Shown here: positions 17,309 to 26,174 of the stretch, piece after piece
Layout of the letters: every line of letters starts with the position of its first letter
How positions within the stretch are numbered: position 1 is the first letter of the stretch
Assembly (NCBI RefSeq): GCF_009674585.1
Contig: NZ_WKJP01000001.1
Location: 1,488,001-1,552,000 of the forward strand
Origin: Haloferax marinisediminis
GTDB taxonomy: Archaea; Halobacteriota; Halobacteria; Halobacteriales; Haloferacaceae
Reading direction: 5' to 3'
Length of the DNA: 64,000 nt
Program-made: the position numbers and the translations under genes
Notes under the pieces: model-generated
The model's database searches: none
What the model was told of the DNA's origin: nothing
What the model saw: the letters and a program-made list of their open reading frames with translations, nothing else

Positions 17309-17540
17309 CTTCACGTAACGCTCGTTGCACGCGTTTCGAAAAACGAGCGTAGTCGACAGGAAAGCAGTGAGCGACGATAGCCTCACGATTCAAAACACAT
17401 AGCCAGTTAATTTCTGAACTTTCTGACATCACCTGCATCAAATTTAAATATGTCCTGTTTTAACTATCTTCTCTCCAAGTTTAACATAGGCTTTTGTGTT
17501 TTTGTGACGAATTGTCCCATTGCAGGATTTGATTATTCTG
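17309..17540. other. AT-rich intergenic region with no gene seen
   Basis: About 230 nt, clearly richer in A/T than its surroundings, with the tracts AAATTTAAATATG (near 17440) and CTTTTGTGTTTTTGTG (near 17490-17505). I find no reading frame with haloarchaeal composition and no tRNA-like fold. It presumably holds the promoter of the DUF7344 regulator. Confidence 0.5.
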
Positions 17541-17909
17541 ATGTATGATGCTTATTCAACGACCGATAGGTTAGCAGTGTCCGATATCCTCGGAAATCCA
17601 CACCGCAACCACGTACTGCACGTCCTCAGGTGTCATGGGACACCGATGACATTGGAGACGCTCGCGATGCACGTCGACCGCTCAAACGCAACTGACCCAT
17701 TTCCCGGTTCGGCCACCGGTGTGGAACCTGTTTCGATGGTGAAACTTCACCACACACATCTTCCAAAACTGGATGACGTCGGTGTAATTAGGTACGACTC
17801 GTACGAACAGACCGTGGTCTCTGTGAACGACGAACGACTCGACTCACTCGTCGAGTTGGGACAGCAGATGCTCGAGTCACTTCGATATGACCGACCAAGA
17901 ACCGACTAG
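17541..17909 (+). CDS. DUF7344-like winged-helix regulator
   Basis: This 122-residue protein has a segment typical of the haloarchaeal DUF7344 winged helix: DILGNPHRNHVLHVLRCHGTPMTLETLAMHV, then a variable part, then VKLHHTHLPKLDDVGVIRYDSYEQTVV, which reads as the recognition helix and wing. Family members are thought to be DNA-binding regulators. The ATG at 17541 is chosen over an in-frame TTG at 17520 because the family usually begins just before the LAVSDILGNP stretch. The gene is flanked by an AT-rich promoter region and stands alone. A relative lies at 43.5 kb. Confidence 0.72.
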   Translation: MYDAYSTTDRLAVSDILGNPHRNHVLHVLRCHGTPMTLETLAMHVDRSNATDPFPGSATGVEPVSMVKLHHTHLPKLDDVGVIRYDSYEQTVVSVNDERLDSLVELGQQMLESLRYDRPRTD

Positions 17910-18023
17910 CACACAGCACCTATTTACCCATCCAGAGTGGGTCACGAAGACAGCACATCGAGGATGGCAGCACAAAATCACCCGAGAGAGTTATCTGGCC
18001 AGCGGAACGACACACGGGGACGA

Positions 18024-18962
18024 ATGTCCCGTGTCATCTGTGCCGGCCACGTGAACTGGGACGTCACCCTCCGCGTGGACGCTCTTCCCGAACCAGACGG
18101 CGAAGCAACTGTCGAGTCCCGGGTCGGTGCTGGCGGCGGCAGTGCCGCGAACGTCGCCAGCGGGTTGGTCGGCTTGGACCTCCCAACCTCGCTCCTCGGG
18201 AGCGTCGGCGACGACGAGTACGGGCACGCCGCCATCGCCGAACTCGCATCGAAGGGTGTCGACTGCAGTCACATCGTCAGCGTCGACCACGGTCCGACGA
18301 CGGTCAAGTACATCGTCGTCGACGCCGACGGCGAAGTGTTCGTTCTCGGGTCTCCGGGCGTGAACGAGGCGTTCGAGGCGTCCGACCTCTCGACCGATGC
18401 GCTCGTCGAGGCAGACCACCTTCACTTGACGAGTCAGTCACCGGGGACCGCGGCCGCACTCGCCAGACGAGCACTCGACGCCGAGACGACGGTGAGTTTC
18501 GACCCCGGTCGGCGCATCGGTGACCGAGGCTACACCGAGGCACTCCGACTGGTCGACTACGTCTTTCTCAACGACCGTGAGGCCGCGACGGCGCTCGGAG
18601 AGGCGGCAGAGTCGCACCCGAACGGGGGCAAAAGACGGAGACACGACGGTCCCGGTGGCAACGGCGGCGTCGTCGGCGACGCACTCGACGACACGACACT
18701 GGTCCTCAAACACGGCCCGAAGGGAGCAGAAGTCCGTGATGAGGACGAACGACACGTCCACCCGGGGTACCCCGTCGACGCGGTGGACACGACTGGCGCG
18801 GGCGACGCGTTCGCTGCCGGATTCATCGCGGCGCGACTCGACGGCCGGTCTTACGAACGGTCTCTCGCCGTCGCGAACGCGTGTGGTGCACTCACTGCGG
18901 CCGAGCCGGGTGCCCGAACACAACTGAGCTGGCGACGACTCGACGACCTCGTGGAACGGTGA
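18024..18962 (+). CDS. PfkB family sugar/nucleoside kinase
   Basis: This 312-residue ribokinase-family protein has the N-terminal signature GAGGGSAANVASGLVGL (about 34-50) and the C-terminal DTTGAGDAFAAGF with the catalytic Asp. A glycine/charge-rich insertion (NGGKRRRHDGPGGNGG) interrupts the middle and looks like a lineage-specific loop. The substrate could be ribose, a nucleoside or a keto-deoxy sugar. I take the ATG at 18024 (MSRVICAGHVNWDV) because the family begins with this strand; an in-frame ATG at 17964 would add 20 residues of low similarity. Confidence 0.83.
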   Translation: MSRVICAGHVNWDVTLRVDALPEPDGEATVESRVGAGGGSAANVASGLVGLDLPTSLLGSVGDDEYGHAAIAELASKGVDCSHIVSVDHGPTTVKYIVVDADGEVFVLGSPGVNEAFEASDLSTDALVEADHLHLTSQSPGTAAALARRALDAETTVSFDPGRRIGDRGYTEALRLVDYVFLNDREAATALGEAAESHPNGGKRRRHDGPGGNGGVVGDALDDTTLVLKHGPKGAEVRDEDERHVHPGYPVDAVDTTGAGDAFAAGFIAARLDGRSYERSLAVANACGALTAAEPGARTQLSWRRLDDLVER

Positions 18963-19061
18963 CGACGCGACTCGGAGATTCAGGGACGCCGTGTCGATGT
19001 CGCTGACGCTCGCCCGAAACGACCAGACCAATTTTATCCTCGCCGGTCATTCCTCGGAACG

Positions 19062-19586
19062 ATGCTGGAGCAGATTTCGGCCGTCGTCGCCGCACTCGGG
19101 TCGCTTCCGAGTGTCGGCGGCCTCGCCGGACGAGTGGCACTCGGTGCGCTCGTCGGCGTCGCGGCCGCTGTCGTGATGGACATCCCGATGTGGCGCCAAG
19201 AAGAGGGCTTCACGCCCGCGTACATCGCTGCATCGGTCCTCCAACGGACTCGCCCGGACGACGTCGATTTCCTCGACGCGAACCTCGTCCACCACGTCGC
19301 AGGCGCCATCTCGGGTGCCTTCTACGCGGTGGTCTACCTCGCAATCGACTCACTCCTCCCCGAGGCCCCACTCCTCGGCGTCGACTTCGCGCCACACGTG
19401 GTTTCGACGGGGGTAGTGGTGGCGAGTATCTACTTCCTGTTTTCGTACTTCGTCCTCCCACGGGCAGGCCGGAGCATCTACGAAGAACGAGCGACGGCAG
19501 TTCGTGGGCAATGGCTTCGCTCGTCGCTGGTCTTCGGCGTGACGCTCTTCGTTCTCGCCCCGGCGCTCTTCGCGGGTATCGCCTGA
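19062..19586 (+). CDS. Haloarchaeal four-helix membrane protein
   Basis: This 174-residue protein has four hydrophobic segments (about 20-40, 76-97, 108-131 and 153-173). Conserved-looking features are MDIPMWRQEEGFTPAYIAA in the first loop and LVHHVAGAISGAFYAVVY, with paired histidines at the membrane face. I do not recognise a named family. It sits alone between the PfkB kinase and the nucleoside phosphorylase on the same strand, with about 90-100 nt on each side. Confidence 0.7.
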   Translation: MLEQISAVVAALGSLPSVGGLAGRVALGALVGVAAAVVMDIPMWRQEEGFTPAYIAASVLQRTRPDDVDFLDANLVHHVAGAISGAFYAVVYLAIDSLLPEAPLLGVDFAPHVVSTGVVVASIYFLFSYFVLPRAGRSIYEERATAVRGQWLRSSLVFGVTLFVLAPALFAGIA

Positions 19587-19676
19587 CGGGCGGGTCTTCG
19601 ATTCAGCTCGTCGATCTACGTGTCGGTGTCCCCCACGAACCGCGGCGTTTTTGCCCGCGACACGAGTGGGTCGAAT

Positions 19677-20405
19677 ATGGCGAAACAGCCCCATCTCCTC
19701 GTCGAAGAAGGCGACGTAAACGACATCGCACTCATCCCGGGCGACCCAGGGCGCGTCGACCGCATCGCAAAGCAGTGTGAGAACGTCGAAGAAGTCGCAG
19801 AGAACCGCGAGTACAAGGTCGTCAACGCGGAGTACGAGGGCGTCCCGCTGACCATCTCCTCGACGGGTATCGGGTGTCCGTCGGCCGCAATCGCGCTCGA
19901 GGAACTCTCCCGTGTCGGTGTGGAGACGTTCATCCGCGTCGGCACCATCGGTGCACTCCAAGAGGACATCGAAATCGGCGACATGATCGTCGCGACCGGT
20001 GCCGCCAAAGAGGAAGGCACGTCCAAGCGCTACGAGTCTGAAGTCTACCCGGCCGTTCCGGACTACGAGGTGCTCACCTCGCTCGTCGACGCGGCGGAAG
20101 CGAACGACGAAGACGTCCACGTCGGCCCAATCGTCTCCGACGACGCGTTCTACAACGAGTCCGACGAGTACGTCGAAGACTGGAACGCGGCCGGTCTCCT
20201 CGCCATCGAGATGGAGGCGGCGACCGTGTTCTCCCTCGCCCGCCGCAAGGGCCTCCGCGCTGGTGCCATCTGTACGGTCGACGGCAACCTCGTCGCCGGC
20301 ACCCAGAAGGGCGCCGACTCCGACGAAGAACTCCCTGAGAAGGCGAAGAACAACGTCGAGCGCGCTATCAGTATCACGCTCGACGCCGTGGTCGACCTCG
20401 CGTAA
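19677..20405 (+). CDS. udp: Nucleoside (uridine-type) phosphorylase
   Basis: This 242-residue enzyme of the PNP/UDP family splits a nucleoside with phosphate. The phosphate-binding N-terminus LIPGDPGRVDRIA (about 19-31), the RVGTIGALQEDIEIGDMIVATGA block and the nucleoside-binding AIEMEAATVFSLARR (about 175-189) are all present. The EMEA arrangement with a short loop before it favours uridine over purine nucleosides, though this is not decisive. The start at 19677 is supported by a GTTTTTG box about 26 nt upstream. An HPP-UspA gene begins 7 nt after the stop. Confidence 0.88.
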   Translation: MAKQPHLLVEEGDVNDIALIPGDPGRVDRIAKQCENVEEVAENREYKVVNAEYEGVPLTISSTGIGCPSAAIALEELSRVGVETFIRVGTIGALQEDIEIGDMIVATGAAKEEGTSKRYESEVYPAVPDYEVLTSLVDAAEANDEDVHVGPIVSDDAFYNESDEYVEDWNAAGLLAIEMEAATVFSLARRKGLRAGAICTVDGNLVAGTQKGADSDEELPEKAKNNVERAISITLDAVVDLA

Positions 20406-20412
20406 AGCGGCA

Positions 20413-21882
20413 GTGGACATTCGCCACCTCGCGGCCCGTGTGGTCGCACGCGTCAGCGAACTCCGCACTCGAATTCGGCGGATAGAGCGGCGCGAGGCGG
20501 TGGCGTTCGGCCGCTGGATAGAGAATACGAACAATCTCCTTCATCTCACCGTCTTACTCGTCATTCCGCTCCTCATCGCGAGCGTGACGTTCGTCTCGAA
20601 CGCGGTGAGCACCCTCTCGTTCCTGCTGTTTCCTCCACTCGCGTCCGGTTCGTACACACTCTTTTCCGACCCCGAAGGGCAGTACGCCTCGCCAGTGAAG
20701 TTCATCCTCGCGCTCACGGTTGGCGCACTCTGTGGCCTCGTCGCCTACGGATTCACCACGTGGGTCTACGGGCCGACGGGAACCGCAATCGTCCACCCGT
20801 CGTCTGCCGCGCTCGCGATTTTCCTCGCTGGCTCTGCGACGTGGGCGCTCGACATCGAAGCACCCTCTGCGTTCTCGACTGCGCTCTTGACGCTCGTCAC
20901 GGGAGATGTGAACCCAGAGGAGTACGTGGTGAGCATCTTCTTCGCGAGCGTCGTCATCGCGATCGTGTTCAGCGTCTGGCGCCAGCGATTCTACGAGCGA
21001 CGCGCTGAGTACCTCTACGGAACGGTCAAAGGTGACGACCACGTCCTCGTCCCGATGCGTGGCGAGACAGCGGAGCGAACTGCCTTCTTCGCTGCGCTCC
21101 TCGCGGCGGCGCACGAGGCTGGAAAAGTCGTCCTGCTCGACGTTCTCCCGCCGGAGTCGACGGCGGAGACGCAGGCGTCTACAGTCGATGCCGACACAGA
21201 GACGAAGTCAGAGACAGAGACGAAGCCGGAGACGCCGGAAGATTCGACCGGCAACCCTGCCGCCGACGCTGCAGTCGAGCGTCTCGAACGGTGTGCGCAC
21301 AGGATTCGAACCAGAGTGGGCGTTCCCGTCGAAGTCGTCGTGGCGCGAGGCGACCCACTGACGGCAACGGTCGAGGCCGCTGCAAACACTAACTCAGACC
21401 TCGTCGTCACGCCGTACGAGGAAGACCGTGGCCTGCTGTCGGACTACGTCCGCGGGCTGTTCGGTGGTGAGTACGACACGGTCGCCTTCCGGTCGAAAGG
21501 AGAGTCAGACCGTTGGAAACGGGTTCTGGTGCTCGTCTCTCGGCCGGGCGATGCCGCACACGCGATGATAGACTTCGCGACCCGACTCGCTGGAAAGACC
21601 GGGAGTGTGAGCGTCACGACCTGCATCGGTGCAGAGGTCGAGCGTCGGCCGGCAGAGTCAAAACTGGCGAACCTCGTGGAGACGGCAGACGGAAACATCG
21701 AGACGCGTGTCGCCCGAACCGAAGTGACGAAGTTTATCGCTTCGAACGCCGCGACGTACGACCTCGTTGTCCTCGGGTCGAGTGGAGAACGCTCTGCAGC
21801 CTCGCGATTCATCGCACCGCCGACGTTCGAACGAATCAGAGAAACCGACTGCGACGTCGCCGTCTTCGACCGCGGAAACTAG
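20413..21882 (+). CDS. HPP-like membrane protein fused to UspA domains
   Basis: From the GTG at 20413 the protein has 489 residues. An N-terminal membrane part (about 45-190, four to five helices) carries LLFPPLASGSYTLF and GPTGTAIVHPSSAALAIFLAGSATWALD, the HPP-family signature. From about 208 to the end there are two universal-stress-protein folds (DDHVLVPMRGETAERTAFFAALL and WKRVLVLVSRPGDAAHAMIDFATRL), split by an acidic linker. Such fusions are usual in haloarchaea and are thought to be stress-responsive transporters or sensors. It starts 7 nt after the phosphorylase, so co-transcription is likely, and overlaps the convergent channel gene by 4 nt. Confidence 0.8.
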   Translation: MDIRHLAARVVARVSELRTRIRRIERREAVAFGRWIENTNNLLHLTVLLVIPLLIASVTFVSNAVSTLSFLLFPPLASGSYTLFSDPEGQYASPVKFILALTVGALCGLVAYGFTTWVYGPTGTAIVHPSSAALAIFLAGSATWALDIEAPSAFSTALLTLVTGDVNPEEYVVSIFFASVVIAIVFSVWRQRFYERRAEYLYGTVKGDDHVLVPMRGETAERTAFFAALLAAAHEAGKVVLLDVLPPESTAETQASTVDADTETKSETETKPETPEDSTGNPAADAAVERLERCAHRIRTRVGVPVEVVVARGDPLTATVEAAANTNSDLVVTPYEEDRGLLSDYVRGLFGGEYDTVAFRSKGESDRWKRVLVLVSRPGDAAHAMIDFATRLAGKTGSVSVTTCIGAEVERRPAESKLANLVETADGNIETRVARTEVTKFIASNAATYDLVVLGSSGERSAASRFIAPPTFERIRETDCDVAVFDRGN

Positions 21883-23090
21883 TCGTCGGAGTTGGCGTCG
21901 GTGTCGGCGGCGTTAGTATCGGCGTCTTCGACCATCTCGTCCGGTTGTTCTTCGAGCAGTCGTTCTTCGACCGTTTCGAGGCCGCCGCCACCGATAGCTG
22001 ACTCGGCGAGGAAGTGACCACCGAGTGCAGCAGGACTGATGACGGTATCCGCGCCGGCGCGGCGGAGTTTCGGTTCGTTCTCGCGCTGTGTCGCCGCCGC
22101 GACGATGTGGATGTCGGGGTTGAGCTGTCGGGCTGTTAGGATGGCGAGCGCGTCTTCGGCGTCGTTGTTGGTGGCGACGATAGCCGAGCGGGCGACTTCG
22201 ACGCGGGCGCGCTTGAGCGACTCTTCGTCGCTTGGGTCGGCCGTGAAGACGTCGTACCCACGGTCGGAGAGTCGTTGTGCCCGTTCTGCGTTGGGCGTGA
22301 TGATGAGTACGTCTGCGCGGTCTTCGAGTTCTTCGAGAATCGGTTCGGTCAGTTCCCCGTGTCCGAGGACGAGGATGTGGTTGTCGAGGATTTCGAGTTG
22401 TGATTCGGTCATGCGTCCAAGTGCTTTGGTGAGTCGTGCTTCGATGGCAGGCGTGAGCAGGACACCGAGTGCCACTGCGAAACTCGCGACGGTGACGAGC
22501 AGTGCCGACATCCCGAACAGTTTCGCAACTGCCGTTCGCGGGGTGATGTCGCCGTATCCGACGGTACTGCCGGTCACGAGTGCGAAGTAGAACGCGTCGA
22601 ACAGCGAGTCGACGCCGTTGAACTGCTCTCTGAGTGCGTACGCCCCCGCCGTTGCGTACGTCTGTGCGCCGGCGATAGCCAAGAGCGCCGACAACTGCGT
22701 GACGTTCCAGTCGAGGTCGCGGTCGAACGCCCGGTAGTTCAGCAAACAGAGGACGAGACTGATAATCGAGAAGCCAATCAGCGGAATCGCGCGAGCGGGA
22801 GACTGGATGAGTCCCTGCGCGGCGGACACCGGGAGGAGGATGACTGTCGAGTACCACGCCGGCCGGAGACGCCGTCGGAGGCCGTAGACGCTGGCCAGAA
22901 GCAGAAATCCGGTCAGCGTGCCGGTGAACCCCGCCGTGATGCGAATCACTTCGGGGATGACCGAGCTGAAAACGCCACCCGCCACGGGCGAACTGATGTT
23001 CAATATCCCTGTCACTGCAGACAGGATTGCGACGATGAAGACGGTCGTCACTGTGGTTCGGGCGCCTACCCAGTCGCGTGCCGACACCAT
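21879..23090 (-). CDS. Potassium channel with TrkA-N (RCK) domain
   Basis: This 403-residue protein has an N-terminal set of hydrophobic helices (about 12-30, 50-70, 80-97 and 103-118), then the pore with selectivity filter TVGYGD (176-181) and a final pore helix, then a Rossmann RCK domain beginning NHILVLGHGELTEPI (237-251). This is the classical Kch/MthK-like gated K+ channel, with NAD(H) or ligand sensing by the RCK domain. The start at 23090 is chosen over upstream in-frame codons because the residues before it are basic and unlike the family. It is convergent with the HPP-UspA gene. Confidence 0.88.
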   Translation of the reverse strand: MVSARDWVGARTTVTTVFIVAILSAVTGILNISSPVAGGVFSSVIPEVIRITAGFTGTLTGFLLLASVYGLRRRLRPAWYSTVILLPVSAAQGLIQSPARAIPLIGFSIISLVLCLLNYRAFDRDLDWNVTQLSALLAIAGAQTYATAGAYALREQFNGVDSLFDAFYFALVTGSTVGYGDITPRTAVAKLFGMSALLVTVASFAVALGVLLTPAIEARLTKALGRMTESQLEILDNHILVLGHGELTEPILEELEDRADVLIITPNAERAQRLSDRGYDVFTADPSDEESLKRARVEVARSAIVATNNDAEDALAILTARQLNPDIHIVAAATQRENEPKLRRAGADTVISPAALGGHFLAESAIGGGGLETVEERLLEEQPDEMVEDADTNAADTDANSDD

Positions 23091-23231
23091 GTCGGCGGAA
23101 CGTCTGCATGGAAGGGGGAAAACCGTTGGGTATCGAGACGGCGACACGGGAGAACTGCGCAGAGCCCACCTTCGTGAGAGAAACTCAGTCACGCCGCCAC
23201 GCATTTATCTCGGGAGTGAGTGAACCAGCCT

Positions 23232-24437
23232 ATGGCTTCACTCCCTGTCGAAGTAGTCTATGGACTCTACTTCGGCATCCTCACGGGACTCGTCCCGGCC
23301 GCCGTCGCGTGGCTCTTCGGGTTCGGGTTCCGCTACGTGACCGGGGTCACGATTCCCGGTCTCGCAGTCGTCGTCCTCAGCGTCGCCATCGCGGGTGCGA
23401 GCGGTGGCCTCATGGCTCTCGCGGACCCGACGATTACGCAGTCCGACAATCAGGCCAGACTGACTGTCGCGCTGTTGGTCGTGCTGATGGGCGCACTCTA
23501 CGCACACAATCGCGGCGACGCGTTCGCGAACGAAATTCCCCGGAAGATGTCGCTTCGAATGCTCACCGAACGGACGCTCTCGACCGACGTGGTCGAACTC
23601 GTCGGCGGCCGCGGACAGGTCACTGTGAGCGTCACGCGAGAAGTCGACGACATAGAAGGCTACCCGCCGGTCCCACTCGACATCCGCACTGCGATTCGTG
23701 ACGGCGAGTGGACGTTCCCTGCGGACATCCCACTCGTCGAACTCGAATCGCGGTTCGCAGACCGACTCCAGACCGAGTTCGACCTCGTCGCAGTCGAAGT
23801 CGAAATCGACGAACAGGCCCGTGCGAGCGTTGCTGCTGCTGCACCCGTCGGTGGCCTCTCGAAACGCCTACCCGCCGGGAAGCGAGCCGTCTCTATCGAG
23901 GCACTCGTCCCGACCGGTCTCGCACGAGGAGACGACGTCGTCGTCGCCACCGATGGTGGCACTGTCACGGCGAGCGTCGTCGGCGTCGATTCGGTCGCAG
24001 AGGTGACAGAGACCGACGATTCGGAGGACGAAGACGCCCCCAAAGCACCGACTCGGGCACCGACAGCGGTCGGTGGCGAAGGCCGCGTGACGGTCGCAGT
24101 CGAGCGACCCGACGTTGAAGCACTCCTCCAAAGCGACACGAAGCAGTTCGTCGTCACCTCTCGTGGCGTCCGCCGTGAGTTCGAACTGGTCTCGCTGCTT
24201 CGCCGCGTTGGCAAGCGGTTCTCCAGACTCACCGCGGGCGTCGACGGCCCCCTCGACGGGGTGACACTCAGAGCGGCCAGTGTCCGCGACACGTACGGCG
24301 TGGCCATCCTCGCTGTTCGACACGGTGGGACGTGGACGATTGCACCTCGCGGCGATCAGGAAGTCTCGGCCGGTGACACACTGTACGCCGTCGGGTCGCG
24401 TTCTGACCTCGCCGCGTTCGAGGAGGCGATTGCATGA
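23232..24437 (+). CDS. Membrane-anchored TrkA-C (RCK_C) domain protein, first of a tandem pair
   Basis: From the ATG at 23232 the protein has 401 residues: three hydrophobic helices (about 7-28, 34-56, 70-90), a soluble domain (about 110-240), an acidic linker (DDSEDEDAPKAPTRAP) and a C-terminal TrkA-C-like fold containing LRAASVRDTYGVAILAVRHGG and GDTLYAVGSRSDL. It has no TrkA-N domain and no pore. It resembles its downstream neighbour in layout and sequence (DDIEGYPPV versus GDIEAYDPV). Its stop codon overlaps the start of a micro-ORF (ATGA), so the genes are translationally linked. It probably senses ligand for K+ transport. Confidence 0.75.
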   Translation: MASLPVEVVYGLYFGILTGLVPAAVAWLFGFGFRYVTGVTIPGLAVVVLSVAIAGASGGLMALADPTITQSDNQARLTVALLVVLMGALYAHNRGDAFANEIPRKMSLRMLTERTLSTDVVELVGGRGQVTVSVTREVDDIEGYPPVPLDIRTAIRDGEWTFPADIPLVELESRFADRLQTEFDLVAVEVEIDEQARASVAAAAPVGGLSKRLPAGKRAVSIEALVPTGLARGDDVVVATDGGTVTASVVGVDSVAEVTETDDSEDEDAPKAPTRAPTAVGGEGRVTVAVERPDVEALLQSDTKQFVVTSRGVRREFELVSLLRRVGKRFSRLTAGVDGPLDGVTLRAASVRDTYGVAILAVRHGGTWTIAPRGDQEVSAGDTLYAVGSRSDLAAFEEAIA

Positions 24438-24496
24438 GCAGACAACGCCGGCACGTGCGGACACACCAGTACGGAGTTCTGGAGGTGGGTGCGTGA
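24434..24496 (+). CDS. 20-residue micro-ORF bridging the TrkA-C pair
   Basis: The reading frame ATG 24434 to TGA 24494-24496 encodes MSRQRRHVRTHQYGVLEVGA. Its start overlaps the upstream stop as ATGA and its stop overlaps the downstream ATG as TGATG, so it tiles the gap exactly. A GGAGGTG run inside it (24481-24487) acts as the ribosome site of the next gene. The peptide is basic, unlike the acidic proteome. It may serve only to carry ribosomes between genes, or be a chance frame. Confidence 0.35.
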   Translation: MSRQRRHVRTHQYGVLEVGA

Positions 24497-25866
24497 TGTC
24501 GTTCCTCGCCGCCGAACTCGTCGCAGGCGTCGTCGGGCAGGTCTCACTCCCGCCGGCGAGCGACCCACTGGTCAGGACCATCCTCCGCGTCATCGGCCTC
24601 ATCGTTGGGGCGTTCCTCGCGTCGGGTGTCGCCGCACTCACGTATCGATGGTACACGCGCGAAGTCATCCCTCGGGCGCTCGCACTCCTCTTTGGTACCT
24701 CGGTCGTGGCGCTGTACCTGAACACCGTCGGCCTGTTCGGAAACTTCGTCACGGGGAGTGACACGGCGGTCTTCCAACTCGACACAGTGCTGTTCAACAC
24801 GACGGCGCTGGCGGGTGGCGCACTCGCCTCGCCGGTCGGCCGTCTCGTCGGTGACAGACTCGCGACCGACGTGTTCGCCGTTGCGGGGGCGAAAGAACTC
24901 GACGCCGACGTGAGTCGTCTCGTCCGCACCGTCGGGCGGGTGACGACGGTGACGATTCCAGAAGAGATTGGCGACATCGAAGCCTACGACCCAGTCTCCG
25001 AGACTATCAAGACCCAGTTGAGCGGGAAGACGCTGCTGTTCCCGCGGCGACTCACAGAAGACCAACTCCGAGAACGCCTCGTCGAACGGGTCAAAGACGA
25101 CCACGGCGTCGGCCACGTCGACGTGGAGTTCGAAGACGGTGACGTCTCCTACTTCGCACTCGGGAGTCGCGCTGCCGGCCTCGGCCCGACGCTCGCACCG
25201 GGGACTGTCGCCGTCGCAATCCGCGCAGACCCCGGACCGGGGGCAGCCGCCGGCGACCCAGTGCAAGTGTGGGCCGTTCCGAACGCGTCGGACGACACCG
25301 AGTCTGACGCGACGACCGCGACCACGAACGGGGAAGAAACCCGTATCGAGAGTGATGGCAGTGGCTCTGTGCCGACCCGCGTTGCGTTCGGCGAACTGCG
25401 CGGCGTCGCCGACGACGTCGCCACCGTCGCTCTCGACGAAGAAGACGCGAGCAAACTCACCGGTGCCGACGAATACCGGGTCGTCACCCTTCCAGCAGAC
25501 CCTCGCGTCGACCGTGAGTTCGCGTCACTGCTTCGGAGCGCCGACGAGACGATGGCAGTCACGACGGTGCAACCCGACGCCGCGCTCGACGGGGGACGCG
25601 TCGCCGACGTGGACACGACTGTCGTCGCCATCCGCCCGGCGAACAACCCCATCGACGCCATCCCTGCGCGAACCCGAGAACTGCGTGCTGGGGATACGCT
25701 CTACGTCATCGGCCGTCCAGAGGTGCTCCGGAAGGTCGAACGGCGTGCGGCGACGGACGATAATCTGACCGATGGTGGCGAGGACGAGGATGGAGACACA
25801 GACACCGATGGCGGCGATTCCGTCGGTGCAGAGTCGGCGACACAGTCGGGGGCGCAATCCTCATGA
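24496..25866 (+). CDS. Membrane-anchored TrkA-C (RCK_C) domain protein, second of a tandem pair
   Basis: This 456-residue protein repeats the layout of its neighbour: N-terminal helices (about 26-46, 57-76, 92-112), a soluble domain with IPEEIGDIEAYDPVSETIKTQ (about 155-175), and a C-terminal TrkA-C fold with VDTTVVAIRPANNPIDAIPARTRELRAGDTLYVIGRPE. The acidic Asp/Gly tail (about 425-456) is low-complexity. The two proteins probably arose by duplication and may act as partners. The start is fixed by the GGAGGTG site and by the overlap with the micro-ORF. The stop overlaps an ATG that reads in frame into samp1. Confidence 0.75.
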   Translation: MSFLAAELVAGVVGQVSLPPASDPLVRTILRVIGLIVGAFLASGVAALTYRWYTREVIPRALALLFGTSVVALYLNTVGLFGNFVTGSDTAVFQLDTVLFNTTALAGGALASPVGRLVGDRLATDVFAVAGAKELDADVSRLVRTVGRVTTVTIPEEIGDIEAYDPVSETIKTQLSGKTLLFPRRLTEDQLRERLVERVKDDHGVGHVDVEFEDGDVSYFALGSRAAGLGPTLAPGTVAVAIRADPGPGAAAGDPVQVWAVPNASDDTESDATTATTNGEETRIESDGSGSVPTRVAFGELRGVADDVATVALDEEDASKLTGADEYRVVTLPADPRVDREFASLLRSADETMAVTTVQPDAALDGGRVADVDTTVVAIRPANNPIDAIPARTRELRAGDTLYVIGRPEVLRKVERRAATDDNLTDGGEDEDGDTDTDGGDSVGAESATQSGAQSS

Positions 25867-25889
25867 GCACCGAGAGAAGAGACGATAGC

Positions 25890-26153
25890 ATGGAGTGGAA
25901 GTTGTTCGCAGACCTTGCGGAGGTTGCTGGTGCACGCACCGTCCGCGTCGACGTACGAGGGGAGGCGACTGTCGGTGACGCACTCGACGCACTCGTCGGG
26001 TCGCATCCGTCACTCGAATCGCGCGTGTTCGCCGACGATGGCGAGTTGTACGACCACATCAACGTCCTGCGAAACGGTGAGAACGCGGCGCTCGACGACG
26101 CCGCCGAAGTTGGCGACGAACTCGCGCTCTTCCCACCTGTCAGCGGTGGGTGA
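25890..26153 (+). CDS. samp1: Small archaeal ubiquitin-like modifier protein SAMP1
   Basis: This 87-residue beta-grasp protein starts MEWKLFADLAEVAG and ends in the free diglycine PPVSGG. It closely matches what I recall of Haloferax volcanii SAMP1. SAMP1 is adenylated by UbaA and attached to lysines of target proteins, and it also acts as the sulfur carrier (MoaD-like) in molybdopterin synthesis. An in-frame ATG at 25863 overlaps the upstream stop as ATGA and would add MSTERRDDS; the known protein begins at MEWK, which I follow. Its position directly after the TrkA-C pair suggests co-transcription. Confidence 0.92.
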   Translation: MEWKLFADLAEVAGARTVRVDVRGEATVGDALDALVGSHPSLESRVFADDGELYDHINVLRNGENAALDDAAEVGDELALFPPVSGG

Positions 26154-26174
26154 CTCCCGAATCGAAGCGCTGTT

